Assembly: GCA_052033505.1 (NCBI GenBank)
Contig: JBPOJN010000006.1
Location: forward strand, 1-22,474
Source of the DNA: JBPOJN01 sp052033505
GTDB taxonomy: Bacteria > UBA10199 > JACPAL01 > GCA-016699445
Reading direction: 5' to 3'
DNA: 22,474 bases
Made by a program: the position numbers and the translations under genes. Below are positions 1 through 7,764 of this stretch, piece after piece. Position 1 is the stretch's first letter. Each line of letters opens with the position of its first letter. The notes beneath the pieces were generated by a model, which saw only the letters and a program-made list of their open reading frames with translations, was not told the origin of the DNA and ran no database searches.

Positions 1-771
1 CTTGAAACCATGGGGGTGGATTTTGCCCATTCTCTGGAAAAAACTAGTGTCACTGGAATTCACTTTTGCAAGAATATCATTTTGCCAAAACACATCACCT
101 GTTCGATGATTATTTCAGAAATTGGAAAGCTAAACCTCACCAAACGACTGGACCTCAACAAAACAGATTATCGCAACGCGGGCCACGCAGTGAAATTCCA
201 TGCCAACAGTTACGAGGTGGTGTTTTACGACAAAATCAAAGATTTGGAACAAGCACGCATTAGTGAAAAACGGGCGATTGAATCTGACAGTCGTGCGCAG
301 CTTCACATGTTGAATGATCTGCCAAAAGATTTGCAGGTTCTGCGCATGGAAGTTCGCCTCAACACGCGCCGTAAAATCAAAAGCCTTTGCCAAAGCCTTG
401 GGCTAACTGTTCCCGAAACGCTTTCGGATGTGTTTCGCAAAGACTTGGCGCAAGGTGTTTTGCTGCATTTTTGGAATTTGATTGAGCGGGAATTAAATAT
501 TCTGAGTTTTACGCGAGAGCGCCCCGAGAATTTATTTCGGCATCTCACACAATCGGGAATGAAGCCGAGCAAGGTGCTTCAATTCATCGGAGCGATGGCG
601 ATTGTGGAGTCGGTTGGGATGAGGGGATTAAAATCCTTGGTGCCTGATAGTGGGCTGAGGAAACTATCCAAAGACAAAGTGTTAACGTCCCTAACGCCAC
701 ATCGGTCAAGCCTCTATTACTCTGAAATTAAAAGGCAATTGGCTGAATTCAGGCCTATTGTGGTAATGTGA
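1..771 (+). CDS. Hypothetical protein, 5' end cut by window edge (possibly replication-initiator-like)
   Basis: The frame is open to base 1. The first ATG, at 10, has no ribosome binding site in view, so the true start is probably upstream. The visible part is about 256 residues, soluble and basic, with no signal peptide or membrane segment. It contains a segment around YDKIKDLEQARISEKR followed by LRMEVRLNTRRKIK. That pattern (an acidic/Tyr strand, then a strand of type RxEVRL) reminds me of replication initiators of filamentous-phage or rolling-circle plasmid type and of uncharacterised proteins in candidate-phylum genomes. I cannot see a definite HUH motif, so this is only a weak resemblance. 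It lies 65 bp before the restriction operon on the same strand, and its last codons form the start of the first GTAAT repeat cluster. It could equally be an unrelated accessory protein. Confidence 0.45.
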   Translation, partial: LETMGVDFAHSLEKTSVTGIHFCKNIILPKHITCSMIISEIGKLNLTKRLDLNKTDYRNAGHAVKFHANSYEVVFYDKIKDLEQARISEKRAIESDSRAQLHMLNDLPKDLQVLRMEVRLNTRRKIKSLCQSLGLTVPETLSDVFRKDLAQGVLLHFWNLIERELNILSFTRERPENLFRHLTQSGMKPSKVLQFIGAMAIVESVGMRGLKSLVPDSGLRKLSKDKVLTSLTPHRSSLYYSEIKRQLAEFRPIVVM

Positions 772-798
772 AATAATAGTGGTAATAGTTCGTGTAAT
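760..798 (+). repeat. Triple GTAAT repeat cluster A, upstream of the restriction operon
   Basis: Three direct repeats are visible: GTGGTAAT at 760-767, GTGGTAAT at 779-786 and GTGTAAT at 792-798. The final T of each unit is at 767, 786 and 798, giving spacings of 19 and 12 bp. The first unit overlaps the last codons of the preceding gene. The cluster lies 38 bp before the first methyltransferase start, in the position expected for an operator. A second cluster with the same spacing occurs at 7658-7696 behind the fic gene. A binding role is inference. Confidence 0.6.
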
Positions 799-807
799 AT
801 GAGAAAG

Positions 808-830
808 TAACGCCTGTTTTTTATGCGTTA
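808..830 (+). promoter_or_regulatory. Small inverted repeat in the leader of the methyltransferase operon
   Basis: TAACGC at 808-813 is inverted as GCGTTA at 825-830 around an 11-nt T-rich centre, ending 6 bp before the ATG at 837. No good Shine-Dalgarno sequence precedes that ATG. A TAATAT hexamer at 795-800 could be a -10 element, but no matching -35 is visible. The repeat might be an operator or a leader hairpin affecting translation of the first methyltransferase gene. Confidence 0.25.
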
Positions 831-836
831 AATATT

Positions 837-1502
837 ATGAATTTATCGAATCAAGACAATCAGGTTGTTTCCAAAAAAAGAGTCACCGATCACGGTGAAG
901 TTTATACCGCTAAGCGTGAAGTAGATGCCATGCTCGATTTGGTAAAACAGGAAACGGATAGGATTGAATCCCGTTTTTTGGAACCTGCGTGTGGTACCGG
1001 TAATTTTTTGGCTGAGGTTTTGAACCGAAAACTAGCCATTGTTGAGGCGCGCTATGGCAAAAGTCAGTTGGAATATGAACGCTATGCCATCAACGCAGTC
1101 TCAACACTCTATGGCATCGATATTCTGGAAGATAACGTCATTGCCTGCAGAGCGCGTCTTTGTGAAATTTTTAACACCCAGTATGACATGCTTTTCAAAA
1201 ATGCCGTTAAAGATGACTGCAAAAAAGCTGTTCAGCATATTCTAAAGCGAAACATCATCTGGGGTGATGCGCTTACGCTGAATACTGTCGGTGACATTCC
1301 AAAACCCATTGTGTTTTCAGAATGGTCGCCCGTTAATGGCAGCATGATCAAGCGCAGAGATTTTGCCTTTCATGCACTGGTTTCAAAATCCAGCGAACGG
1401 GAGCTACCGCTTTTTTCGGACTTGGGCGATGAAGCATTTATTCCAGAGCCTGTTAAAGAATTTCCAGTCGTTCATTTTTTGAGGTTGGCCAATGCTGAAT
1501 AA
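837..1502 (+). CDS. Short N6-adenine DNA methyltransferase-like subunit (SAM-binding half)
   Basis: This 221-residue protein has a class I SAM-dependent methyltransferase core: EVYTAKREVDAML at about 21-33 (the region that precedes motif I in N6-adenine methylases), motif I FLEPACGTGNF at 47-57, and YGIDILEDNV at about 93-102, the acidic strand that binds the SAM ribose. It ends without the NPPY/DPPY catalytic motif IV expected of an N6-adenine methylase, and is far shorter than a complete enzyme. The next gene, overlapping by 11 bp, has NPPY but an altered motif I. The two are therefore likely partner subunits, or one is a specialised SAM-binding regulator of the other. The start at 837 is the first ATG of the frame and has a weak ribosome binding site. 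Confidence 0.8.
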   Translation: MNLSNQDNQVVSKKRVTDHGEVYTAKREVDAMLDLVKQETDRIESRFLEPACGTGNFLAEVLNRKLAIVEARYGKSQLEYERYAINAVSTLYGIDILEDNVIACRARLCEIFNTQYDMLFKNAVKDDCKKAVQHILKRNIIWGDALTLNTVGDIPKPIVFSEWSPVNGSMIKRRDFAFHALVSKSSERELPLFSDLGDEAFIPEPVKEFPVVHFLRLANAE

Positions 1503-3003
1503 CAATCAATACAATCCTGATGTTTTGAGTTGCTTGGCCAACTTGAGCAACGATGAAGTTTTCACACCGCCCAAGCTTGTGAATGAAATTCTTGATTTGC
1601 TCCCTCCAGAAATATGGCGCGACAAGAACGCCAGGTTTCTGGATCCTGTTTGCAAGTCCGGTGTTTTTTTGCGTGAGATGGCCAAGCGTTTGATGGTGGG
1701 TTTAGAAAAAGCCATTCCCAATCAACAAAAGCGCATTGATCATATTTTTAATAATCAACTTTTTGGCATTGCCATTACAGAGCTGACGGCACTTTTGTCG
1801 CGCAGATCGGTTTATTGTTCAAAAACGGCCAATGGCAAATACTCTGTTTGTGAAAGTTTTGATGCCCCGCAAGGTAACATTCGTTTTGAGCGGGTTGAAC
1901 ACGTTTGGACAAGTGGTAAGTGTGAATTTTGCGGTGCCAGCCAAGAAGTTTATGATCGTAGTGAAGAGCTGGAAACTCATGCCTACCAATTTATTCACAC
2001 GAACAATCCCATGGAGATATTCGATATGAAATTTGACGTGATTATTGGCAATCCGCCGTATCAGTTGAGTGATGCTGGTTTTGGAACCAGCGCCTCGCCG
2101 ATTTATCATAGTTTTGTTCAGCAAGCGAAAAAGCTGAATCCAAGATTCCTTTCAATGATCATGCCAGCACGGTGGTTTTCTGGCGGAAAGGGATTAGATG
2201 AATTTCGAGATGAGATGTTAAAAGATGATCGAATAAGAGAAATTCATGACTATCCTGAAGCAGCAGATTGCTTCCCAGGTGTACAGATCAAAGGTGGGGT
2301 TTGTTATTTTTTGTGGGACAGGGACAATCCAGGACTTTGCAAAGTCACAACTCACAAAAATGGAATTGTTATTTCAACAATGACAAGACCACTATTAGAA
2401 AAAAACTGCGAAACGTTCATCCGTTTCAATGAGGCCATTTCAATTGCCAACAAGGTACAAAAGTTTCGGGAAGCCTCGTTAAAAGAGCAAATTAGCGCAC
2501 GTAAACCCTTTGGATTGGCCACAACATTTAAAGGGAAAGTTAAGCCGTTCCCAGGGTGTATTAAACTCTATCAGAATGGTGGAATTGGTTACGTCGCAAA
2601 AAATGAATTAGAAGCAAATTATGAAATGATCGACAAATACAAAGTCTTTTTGCCGCCGCTAGGAAGTGGCAGTGATAGTTTTCCGCACCCAATTTTAGGC
2701 AAGCCGTTTGTTGGTGAGCCAAATTCAGCTTGTACAGAAACATATTTAGTTGCTGGCGTTTTTTCAAACAAGAAACAGGCCAACAATATGGTTTCTTACA
2801 TTGTAACAAGGTTTTTGAGATTTTTAGTTTTATTGAATAAGCCAACACAGCATGCAACAAGTAAGGTTTATACTTTTGTCCCAGTTCAAGATTTCAACGA
2901 AGCATGGACAAACGAAAAACTATACAAAAAATACGGGCTGTCTAAAGATGAAATTGCCTTCATCGAATCCATGATCCGCCCCATGGAGGCAAGTGATGAG
3001 TAA
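1492..3003 (+). CDS. Eco57I-like DNA adenine methyltransferase (restriction-modification)
   Basis: This 503-residue protein begins at an ATG preceded by GAGG at 1481-1484. It opens with NDEVFTPPKLVNEIL (about 20-34), then a motif I of unusual form, DPVCKSG at 51-57 in place of the usual DPxxGSG. The catalytic motif IV is intact: GNPPYQL with N187-Y190. Cysteines at 144 and 147 (KCEFC) with two earlier ones could form a small metal site. The C-terminal part (about 300-500) is where a target-recognition domain would lie, though I see no diagnostic motif there. It matches the type of adenine methylase annotated as Eco57I-family in restriction-modification loci, which methylates host DNA to protect it. 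It overlaps the preceding gene by 11 bp and the following one by 8 bp, so translation is probably coupled. Confidence 0.85.
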   Translation: MLNNNQYNPDVLSCLANLSNDEVFTPPKLVNEILDLLPPEIWRDKNARFLDPVCKSGVFLREMAKRLMVGLEKAIPNQQKRIDHIFNNQLFGIAITELTALLSRRSVYCSKTANGKYSVCESFDAPQGNIRFERVEHVWTSGKCEFCGASQEVYDRSEELETHAYQFIHTNNPMEIFDMKFDVIIGNPPYQLSDAGFGTSASPIYHSFVQQAKKLNPRFLSMIMPARWFSGGKGLDEFRDEMLKDDRIREIHDYPEAADCFPGVQIKGGVCYFLWDRDNPGLCKVTTHKNGIVISTMTRPLLEKNCETFIRFNEAISIANKVQKFREASLKEQISARKPFGLATTFKGKVKPFPGCIKLYQNGGIGYVAKNELEANYEMIDKYKVFLPPLGSGSDSFPHPILGKPFVGEPNSACTETYLVAGVFSNKKQANNMVSYIVTRFLRFLVLLNKPTQHATSKVYTFVPVQDFNEAWTNEKLYKKYGLSKDEIAFIESMIRPMEASDE

Positions 3004-4108
3004 GAAGCCAAAATCACTTCCTCGCCAATCAAGAGGCAAGACTCGTCCTGAGGCCATGTTTCCTGTGGCACCTTCTCGTACTCACTTGCCGGACGATTAC
3101 GGTAAAATTTTAAATGATATCAAAAAGCGCATCACTCAAGCGCGCTTGCATGCAGCCTTATCGGCCAATGCCGACATGGTCATGCTTTACTGGGACATTG
3201 GCAATCGCATTCTTGCGCGACAGGAAAAAGAAGGCTGGGGCGCCAAAACAATCGATCGCCTTTCACAGGATCTTCGGGATTCATTCCCCGATATGTCTGG
3301 TTTTTCACCACGTAACCTCAAATATATGCGGGCTTTTGCCTCCGCGTGGCCAAATTCCAAAATTGTGCAACGCACCGTTGCACAATTGCCATGGCGCAGC
3401 AACCTGGCCTTGCTGGATAGGCTTTCAGACTCAAATGTGCGCTTGTGGTATGCACAAGAAACCATAAAAAACGGCTGGAGCAAAGATGTCCTGGTTATGC
3501 AAATCGAAAGAGATTTACATCAACGTCATGGAAAGGCCCTGACCAATTTCAAAAAAACACTGCCACCGCCTGAGTCAGACATTGCGGCACAGATTTTCAA
3601 AGATCCTTATCTGTTCGATTTTGCAGGAACAGCTGATCCCCGCCGCGAAAGAGAAATTGAGGCTTCTCTTGTGGCCCATATTCAACAATTTCTTTTGGAG
3701 CTTGGAGCAGGTTTTGCTTTCGTGGGAAGGCAAGTTCACCTCGAAGTTGATGATTCCGACTATTATCTAGATCTGCTTTTTTATCATACAAAACTCCATT
3801 GTTACGTTGTCGTTGAACTTAAGGCTGTGCCTTTTGAGCCCAGTTTTGTGGGTCAACTCAATTTGTATCTTTCGGCAGTGGATGATCTTTTGCGGCAAAA
3901 AGAAGACAAGCCGACTATTGGGCTTCTTCTGTGCAAATCCAAAAAGCAGCTTGTTGTAGAGTATGCACTTCGCGACTTGAATAAACCAATAGGTGTTGCA
4001 GGCTGGGAAACAAAAATTCTCAAATCTCTTCCCAAAAAACTGGATGGCATTTTGCCATCTGTTGAAGAAATCGAGGCCGAGTTTGGTAAAAAGTCGGGGG
4101 AATCATGA
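2996..4108 (+). CDS. DUF1016/YhcG-type PD-(D/E)XK nuclease
   Basis: A 370-residue protein of the YhcG (DUF1016) family. The N-terminal half carries the family helical region, recognisable by MLYWDIGNRI at about 63-72 and GFSPRNLKYMRAFA at about 102-115. The C-terminal half holds a PD-(D/E)XK nuclease fold: D255/D259 in DYYLDLLFYH, then VVVELK at 271-276 with E274 and K276, and Q287 in the following helix. The ATG at 2996 is preferred over the in-frame GTG at 2993 because GGAGG at 2985-2989 sits 6 nt before it. The gene overlaps its neighbours on both sides, placing it inside the restriction operon. Family members often occur in restriction and defence loci; their exact role is poorly known. 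A DNA-cleaving accessory role is inference. Confidence 0.85.
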   Translation: MSKKPKSLPRQSRGKTRPEAMFPVAPSRTHLPDDYGKILNDIKKRITQARLHAALSANADMVMLYWDIGNRILARQEKEGWGAKTIDRLSQDLRDSFPDMSGFSPRNLKYMRAFASAWPNSKIVQRTVAQLPWRSNLALLDRLSDSNVRLWYAQETIKNGWSKDVLVMQIERDLHQRHGKALTNFKKTLPPPESDIAAQIFKDPYLFDFAGTADPRREREIEASLVAHIQQFLLELGAGFAFVGRQVHLEVDDSDYYLDLLFYHTKLHCYVVVELKAVPFEPSFVGQLNLYLSAVDDLLRQKEDKPTIGLLLCKSKKQLVVEYALRDLNKPIGVAGWETKILKSLPKKLDGILPSVEEIEAEFGKKSGES

Positions 4109-6618
4109 ACGAGAAATTTTTTCCATCGCGATCAAACGCTCGCCCGACAATCTACGCCTACGAAGACACGCATCCGCAATACAAAGGTCTTCTGAAAGTG
4201 GGCTACACAAGTGTCAACGTACAAGCACGTGTGGCACAACAATATCCTACGGTTCGTCCTGGCAAATTACCTTATAACATTGTTTTGGAAGAATCAGCGA
4301 TGCGTAGTGATGGCACTGCCTTTACTGACCGTGATGTTCACCGTTATTTGAGACAGCAAGGGATCAGAAACCCTGATGGAGAATGGTTTAAATGTTCTGT
4401 CAAAGACGTCAAAGCCGCAGTCTTGACGCTTAAAAGCGGCGATTTAAACGAAGACGGCCGAACGCTTGATTTTAAATTAAGACCAGAACAACAAGCCGCA
4501 GTTGAAAAGACCATCACGTATTTTAAAAGCTTCAAAAAAGAAAATCCTGATAAAACACCCCACTTTCTTTGGAATGCCAAAATGCGCTTTGGCAAAACAT
4601 TTGCCACGTATCAACTCGCCAAAACAATGAAGTGGTCCAAAATTCTGGTGCTGACGTTCAAGCCTGCTGTTCAAAACGCTTGGAAAGAAGATTTAAAATC
4701 ACACATCGACTTCAAAGGCTGGCAATTTATTTCGCGCAATGGATTGTCATTCGAAGATGCAAACAAAAATAAGCCATTTGTCTGTTTTGGTTCTTTTCAG
4801 GATTATCTCGGTAAAAATTCGGCTGGTGGCATTAAGGCCAGGAATGAATGGGTTCACACAACCAATTGGGATTGTGTTGTCTTTGACGAATACCATTACG
4901 GCGCATGGCGCGAGAATGCCAAGGAGCTTTTTGAGGCTGAAGACAAAAAGGAGATTGAGTTTGGTGAAGGTGAAGGCAGTGACTATTTTGTTGAAGAAAA
5001 TATGCCTATCACCACCAACGCTTACTTGTATCTTTCTGGCACACCATTTCGGGCGATTGCGTCTGGTGAGTTTATTGAGGAACAGATTTACAACTGGACC
5101 TACTCTGATGAACAGCGCGCAAAAAAGGCATGGCAAGGCGGAAATAATCCCTATGCGTCACTACCAAGAATGGTTCTTTTAACCTATCAGTTGCCAGATG
5201 ATATTCGTGAAATTGCGATGCAGGGTGAGTTTAATGAGTTTGATCTGAATGTTTTTTTCTCTGCTGAAGGATCGGGTAAAAACGCAAAATTTGCCTATAA
5301 AAATGAAGTTCAGAAATGGCTGGATCTCATTCGTGGTGCTTTATCATCAACAACAATAGACAATCTAAAATTGGGTGCAAAAAAACCACCCATGCCCTTT
5401 TCAGATGCCAGGCTTTTACATCTCTTGTCGCACACTTTCTGGTTTTTGCCGAGTGTATCAGCATGTCATGCCATGAAAAACCTGCTGAATGAGCGGCAAA
5501 ATAATTTTTATCACGATTATGAAATTATTGTCGCTGCAGGGACTGCTGCTGGCATTGGCGTCGAAGCTCTGCCACCGGTGTTTGAGGCTATGGACGATCC
5601 ATTGAATTCAAAAACCATCACTCTTTCCTGCGGCAAGCTGACAACCGGTGTTTCTGTAAAGCCATGGACGGGCATTTTCATGCTTCGTAATTCTTCGACG
5701 CCAGAAACCTATTTTCAGGCAGCTTTTCGCGTACAGACACCGTGGACAATCAAAAATCCTGACAGCACATCACCAAACAAAGAAGAGATTATAAAGCAGG
5801 AATGCTACGTTTTTGATTTTGCTCCCGATAGGGCTTTACGACAAATTGCCGACTACAGTTGCCGCCTGAATGTGAATGAATCCAACCCTGAAAAGAAGGT
5901 TGAAGAGTTCATCAGTTTTCTTCCTGTTTTGGCCTACGATGGCAGTTCCATGAAACAGGTGGATGCGGCTGGCATTTTGGACATTGCCATGAGCGGAACG
6001 TCCGCCACTCTCTTGGCTAGGCGCTGGGAAAGTGCTTTGCTCGTCAACGTTGACAACAACACCTTGCAACGTTTGATGAAAAATCAAGATGCCATGAATG
6101 CGTTAATGAGCATTGAGGGATTTAGAAATCTCAACCAAGAAATTGAAACGATCATCAATAAGTCTGAGGCCGTAAAAAAGGCCAAGCAAGAAGCAAACGA
6201 AAAAGACTTAACGGCTAAAGAAAAGCGAGAATTAACGGAAGAGGAAAAGGAATACAAAACAGCCAGAAAGCAAATTCAGGAAAAGCTGATTAAGTTTGCC
6301 ACCCGCATACCCGTCTTCATGTATTTGACAGATTACCGTGAACGCAGCCTCAAAGATGTCGTTACACAACTTGAACCTGCACTATTCAAAAAAGTTACTG
6401 GTTTGTCGGTGAAGGATTTTGAATTGCTAGTCAGTCTCGGCGTTTTTAATAGCGCACTGATGAATGATGCCGTCTACAAATTCAAGCGATATGAAGATGC
6501 CAGCCTATCTTACATCGGCATAAACAAACATGAAGGTGAAGACATTGGACTCTATGATACGGTTTTGAGTCGTGATGATTATCGCGAGACTTTTGAGAAT
6601 GTGGTGAGACGAGGATAA
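4105..6618 (+). CDS. GIY-YIG nuclease fused to SF2 helicase (restriction subunit)
   Basis: This 837-residue protein joins two machines. Residues about 14-105 look like a GIY-YIG domain of the T5orf172 kind: IYAYE at 16-20, LKVGYT at 30-35, R42 and a GEWF glutamate at 93, matching the family's Tyr, Lys/Gly, Arg and Glu positions. From about 125 follows a superfamily 2 helicase/translocase: Walker A-type AKMRFGKT at 158-165, DEYH at 261-264 (motif II), SGTPFRA at 311-317 (motif III), and a motif VI of form QAAFRVQ at 538-544. A highly charged, coiled-coil-like stretch lies at about 686-733. It is the likely restriction subunit: translocation by the helicase and cleavage by the GIY-YIG domain. 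Its ATG overlaps the previous stop (ATGA), with GGGGG at 4096-4100 as ribosome binding site. I see no separate specificity subunit. Confidence 0.85.
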   Translation: MNEKFFPSRSNARPTIYAYEDTHPQYKGLLKVGYTSVNVQARVAQQYPTVRPGKLPYNIVLEESAMRSDGTAFTDRDVHRYLRQQGIRNPDGEWFKCSVKDVKAAVLTLKSGDLNEDGRTLDFKLRPEQQAAVEKTITYFKSFKKENPDKTPHFLWNAKMRFGKTFATYQLAKTMKWSKILVLTFKPAVQNAWKEDLKSHIDFKGWQFISRNGLSFEDANKNKPFVCFGSFQDYLGKNSAGGIKARNEWVHTTNWDCVVFDEYHYGAWRENAKELFEAEDKKEIEFGEGEGSDYFVEENMPITTNAYLYLSGTPFRAIASGEFIEEQIYNWTYSDEQRAKKAWQGGNNPYASLPRMVLLTYQLPDDIREIAMQGEFNEFDLNVFFSAEGSGKNAKFAYKNEVQKWLDLIRGALSSTTIDNLKLGAKKPPMPFSDARLLHLLSHTFWFLPSVSACHAMKNLLNERQNNFYHDYEIIVAAGTAAGIGVEALPPVFEAMDDPLNSKTITLSCGKLTTGVSVKPWTGIFMLRNSSTPETYFQAAFRVQTPWTIKNPDSTSPNKEEIIKQECYVFDFAPDRALRQIADYSCRLNVNESNPEKKVEEFISFLPVLAYDGSSMKQVDAAGILDIAMSGTSATLLARRWESALLVNVDNNTLQRLMKNQDAMNALMSIEGFRNLNQEIETIINKSEAVKKAKQEANEKDLTAKEKRELTEEEKEYKTARKQIQEKLIKFATRIPVFMYLTDYRERSLKDVVTQLEPALFKKVTGLSVKDFELLVSLGVFNSALMNDAVYKFKRYEDASLSYIGINKHEGEDIGLYDTVLSRDDYRETFENVVRRG

Positions 6619-6626
6619 ATTATTAA

Positions 6627-7664
6627 ATGAAAACCCTCCTTCAATTCATTGACTCTCTCAAAGAAATCCCTACCACAGCCGCTTGGTATTTAAGTGATCT
6701 CGGCGAGGCACGTGGTAAGCAAGAGCTTTACACTCGTCAGTCACAACAAAAATTAAATGTTTTAAGACAACATGCCTTGATTGAAAGTGCCGTGTCATCG
6801 AACCGTATTGAGGGGGTGACCGTTGAGCAAAATCGCGTGAAAGCCGTGATCCTTGGTCGCTCTGCTTTGCACGATAGAAATGAAGAAGAAGTGCGTGGTT
6901 ATCGTAACGCGCTCAAATGGATTCACGAAAAGAAACCACCGATTACAGAAGAAACAATTTTAGAGCTCCATAGTCTCGCCAGAGGAAAAATCGGCGATAC
7001 TGGTGAATACAAGAAAAAAGACAGCGACATCATTGAACGCTATGCCGACGGCACTTACAGCGTTCGATTCAAAACTGTTCCAGCCAGCGAAACCCCAAAA
7101 CAAATGGAACAGCTTATTTTGAATTGGAAGGAGATCACCACAAGCACCCAGATTCATCGCCTCATTTGCTTGGCGGCATTCAATCTTGATTTTCTGTGCA
7201 TTCATCCTTTTCGTGATGGCAATGGTCGCGCCTCAAGACTTCTCTTACTTCTGCAACTCTATCATTTGGGATACGAAGTCGGTCGCTACATCAGTTTAGA
7301 AAGACTCATCGAAGAAAACAAAGAGCGCTATTACGAAACATTGAAACTCAGCTCCGTTGGTTGGCACGAAGGCAAGCATGATCCTTGGCATTACATTCAC
7401 TTTATTCTTTTTATTTTGAAGGAAGCCTACAAAGAATTTGAAGAACGCGCAGGCAACACAAAAGAACCCAAGGGTGCCAAAACCGAGATCATTGAAGCCG
7501 CAATAAGATCTATGAAATTTGGCTTCACTTTTGCTGAATTAGAGCGCTCGTGCCCTACTGTGAGTCGAGATATGATCCGTCGTGTTTTACAAAACATGAA
7601 GAAAACCAATAAGATTGAATGCATGGGCCGTGGCCCTGGCACCGTTTGGAAGAAAAAGGGGTAA
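6627..7664 (+). CDS. fic: Fic family AMP-transferase-like protein with inhibitory helix
   Basis: A 345-residue Fic-domain protein. The catalytic loop HPFRDGNGR is complete at 193-201 (H193, D197, N199, R201), so nucleotidyl transfer, usually AMP from ATP to a protein hydroxyl, should be possible. An N-terminal inhibitory motif of the form (S/T)xxxE(G/N) is present as SNRIEG at 58-63, with E62 predicted to block productive ATP binding; this is the class with the inhibitory helix in cis before the Fic core. The C-terminal portion (about 280-345) looks like a winged helix, as in DNA-binding Fic proteins. It starts 8 bp after the helicase stop and so belongs to the same transcript. Its stop codon is part of the second GTAAT cluster. 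Whether it modifies restriction subunits or a host target is unknown. Confidence 0.9.
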   Translation: MKTLLQFIDSLKEIPTTAAWYLSDLGEARGKQELYTRQSQQKLNVLRQHALIESAVSSNRIEGVTVEQNRVKAVILGRSALHDRNEEEVRGYRNALKWIHEKKPPITEETILELHSLARGKIGDTGEYKKKDSDIIERYADGTYSVRFKTVPASETPKQMEQLILNWKEITTSTQIHRLICLAAFNLDFLCIHPFRDGNGRASRLLLLLQLYHLGYEVGRYISLERLIEENKERYYETLKLSSVGWHEGKHDPWHYIHFILFILKEAYKEFEERAGNTKEPKGAKTEIIEAAIRSMKFGFTFAELERSCPTVSRDMIRRVLQNMKKTNKIECMGRGPGTVWKKKG

Positions 7665-7696
7665 TACCCTTAAATAAGGGTAATAAAGAGGGTAAT
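7658..7696 (+). repeat. Triple GTAAT repeat cluster B with palindrome, behind fic
   Basis: GGGGTAAT at 7658-7665, AGGGTAAT at 7677-7684 and GGGTAAT at 7690-7696 repeat the arrangement of the cluster at 760-798: the final T of each unit is again 19 and 12 bp apart, and the first unit overlaps the stop codon of the gene before it. Here the first two units also create a perfect palindrome, TACCCTTAAATAAGGGTA, at 7665-7682. That palindrome could act as a weak terminator hairpin for the restriction operon but lacks a T-run, so an operator for the next operon is as likely. Confidence 0.6.
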
Positions 7697-7744
7697 GTTG
7701 AAATGACACTGAGGGAAAATAAAATCATTCATGACTGCACTCAT

Positions 7745-7764
7745 AACTCCTTTCAGGGGGAGTT
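7745..7764 (+). promoter_or_regulatory. Hairpin covering the ribosome binding site of the DUF2971 gene
   Basis: AACTCC at 7745-7750 pairs with GGAGTT at 7759-7764 around an 8-nt loop. The 3' arm and the loop end contain the GGGGGAG Shine-Dalgarno sequence, and the hairpin abuts the GTG start at 7765. Such a fold would hide the ribosome binding site and lower translation. Whether it forms in the mRNA is untested. Confidence 0.35.

Noticed and set aside
130..6087. Minus-strand open frames of 60-130 codons across the restriction operon
   Set aside because: They lie wholly within strongly supported plus-strand genes, lack ribosome binding sites and show no recognisable domains.
837..7664. Assignment of the operon to BREX, DISARM or a standard type I/III system
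   Set aside because: No PglZ, BrxC, DUF1998 or PLD nuclease and no HsdS-like specificity subunit is present; the helicase carries GIY-YIG instead of the usual PD-(D/E)XK domain.
760..7696. GTAAT clusters as a CRISPR array or insertion-sequence ends
   Set aside because: Units are only 7-8 bp, too short and irregular for CRISPR, and there is no transposase between them.
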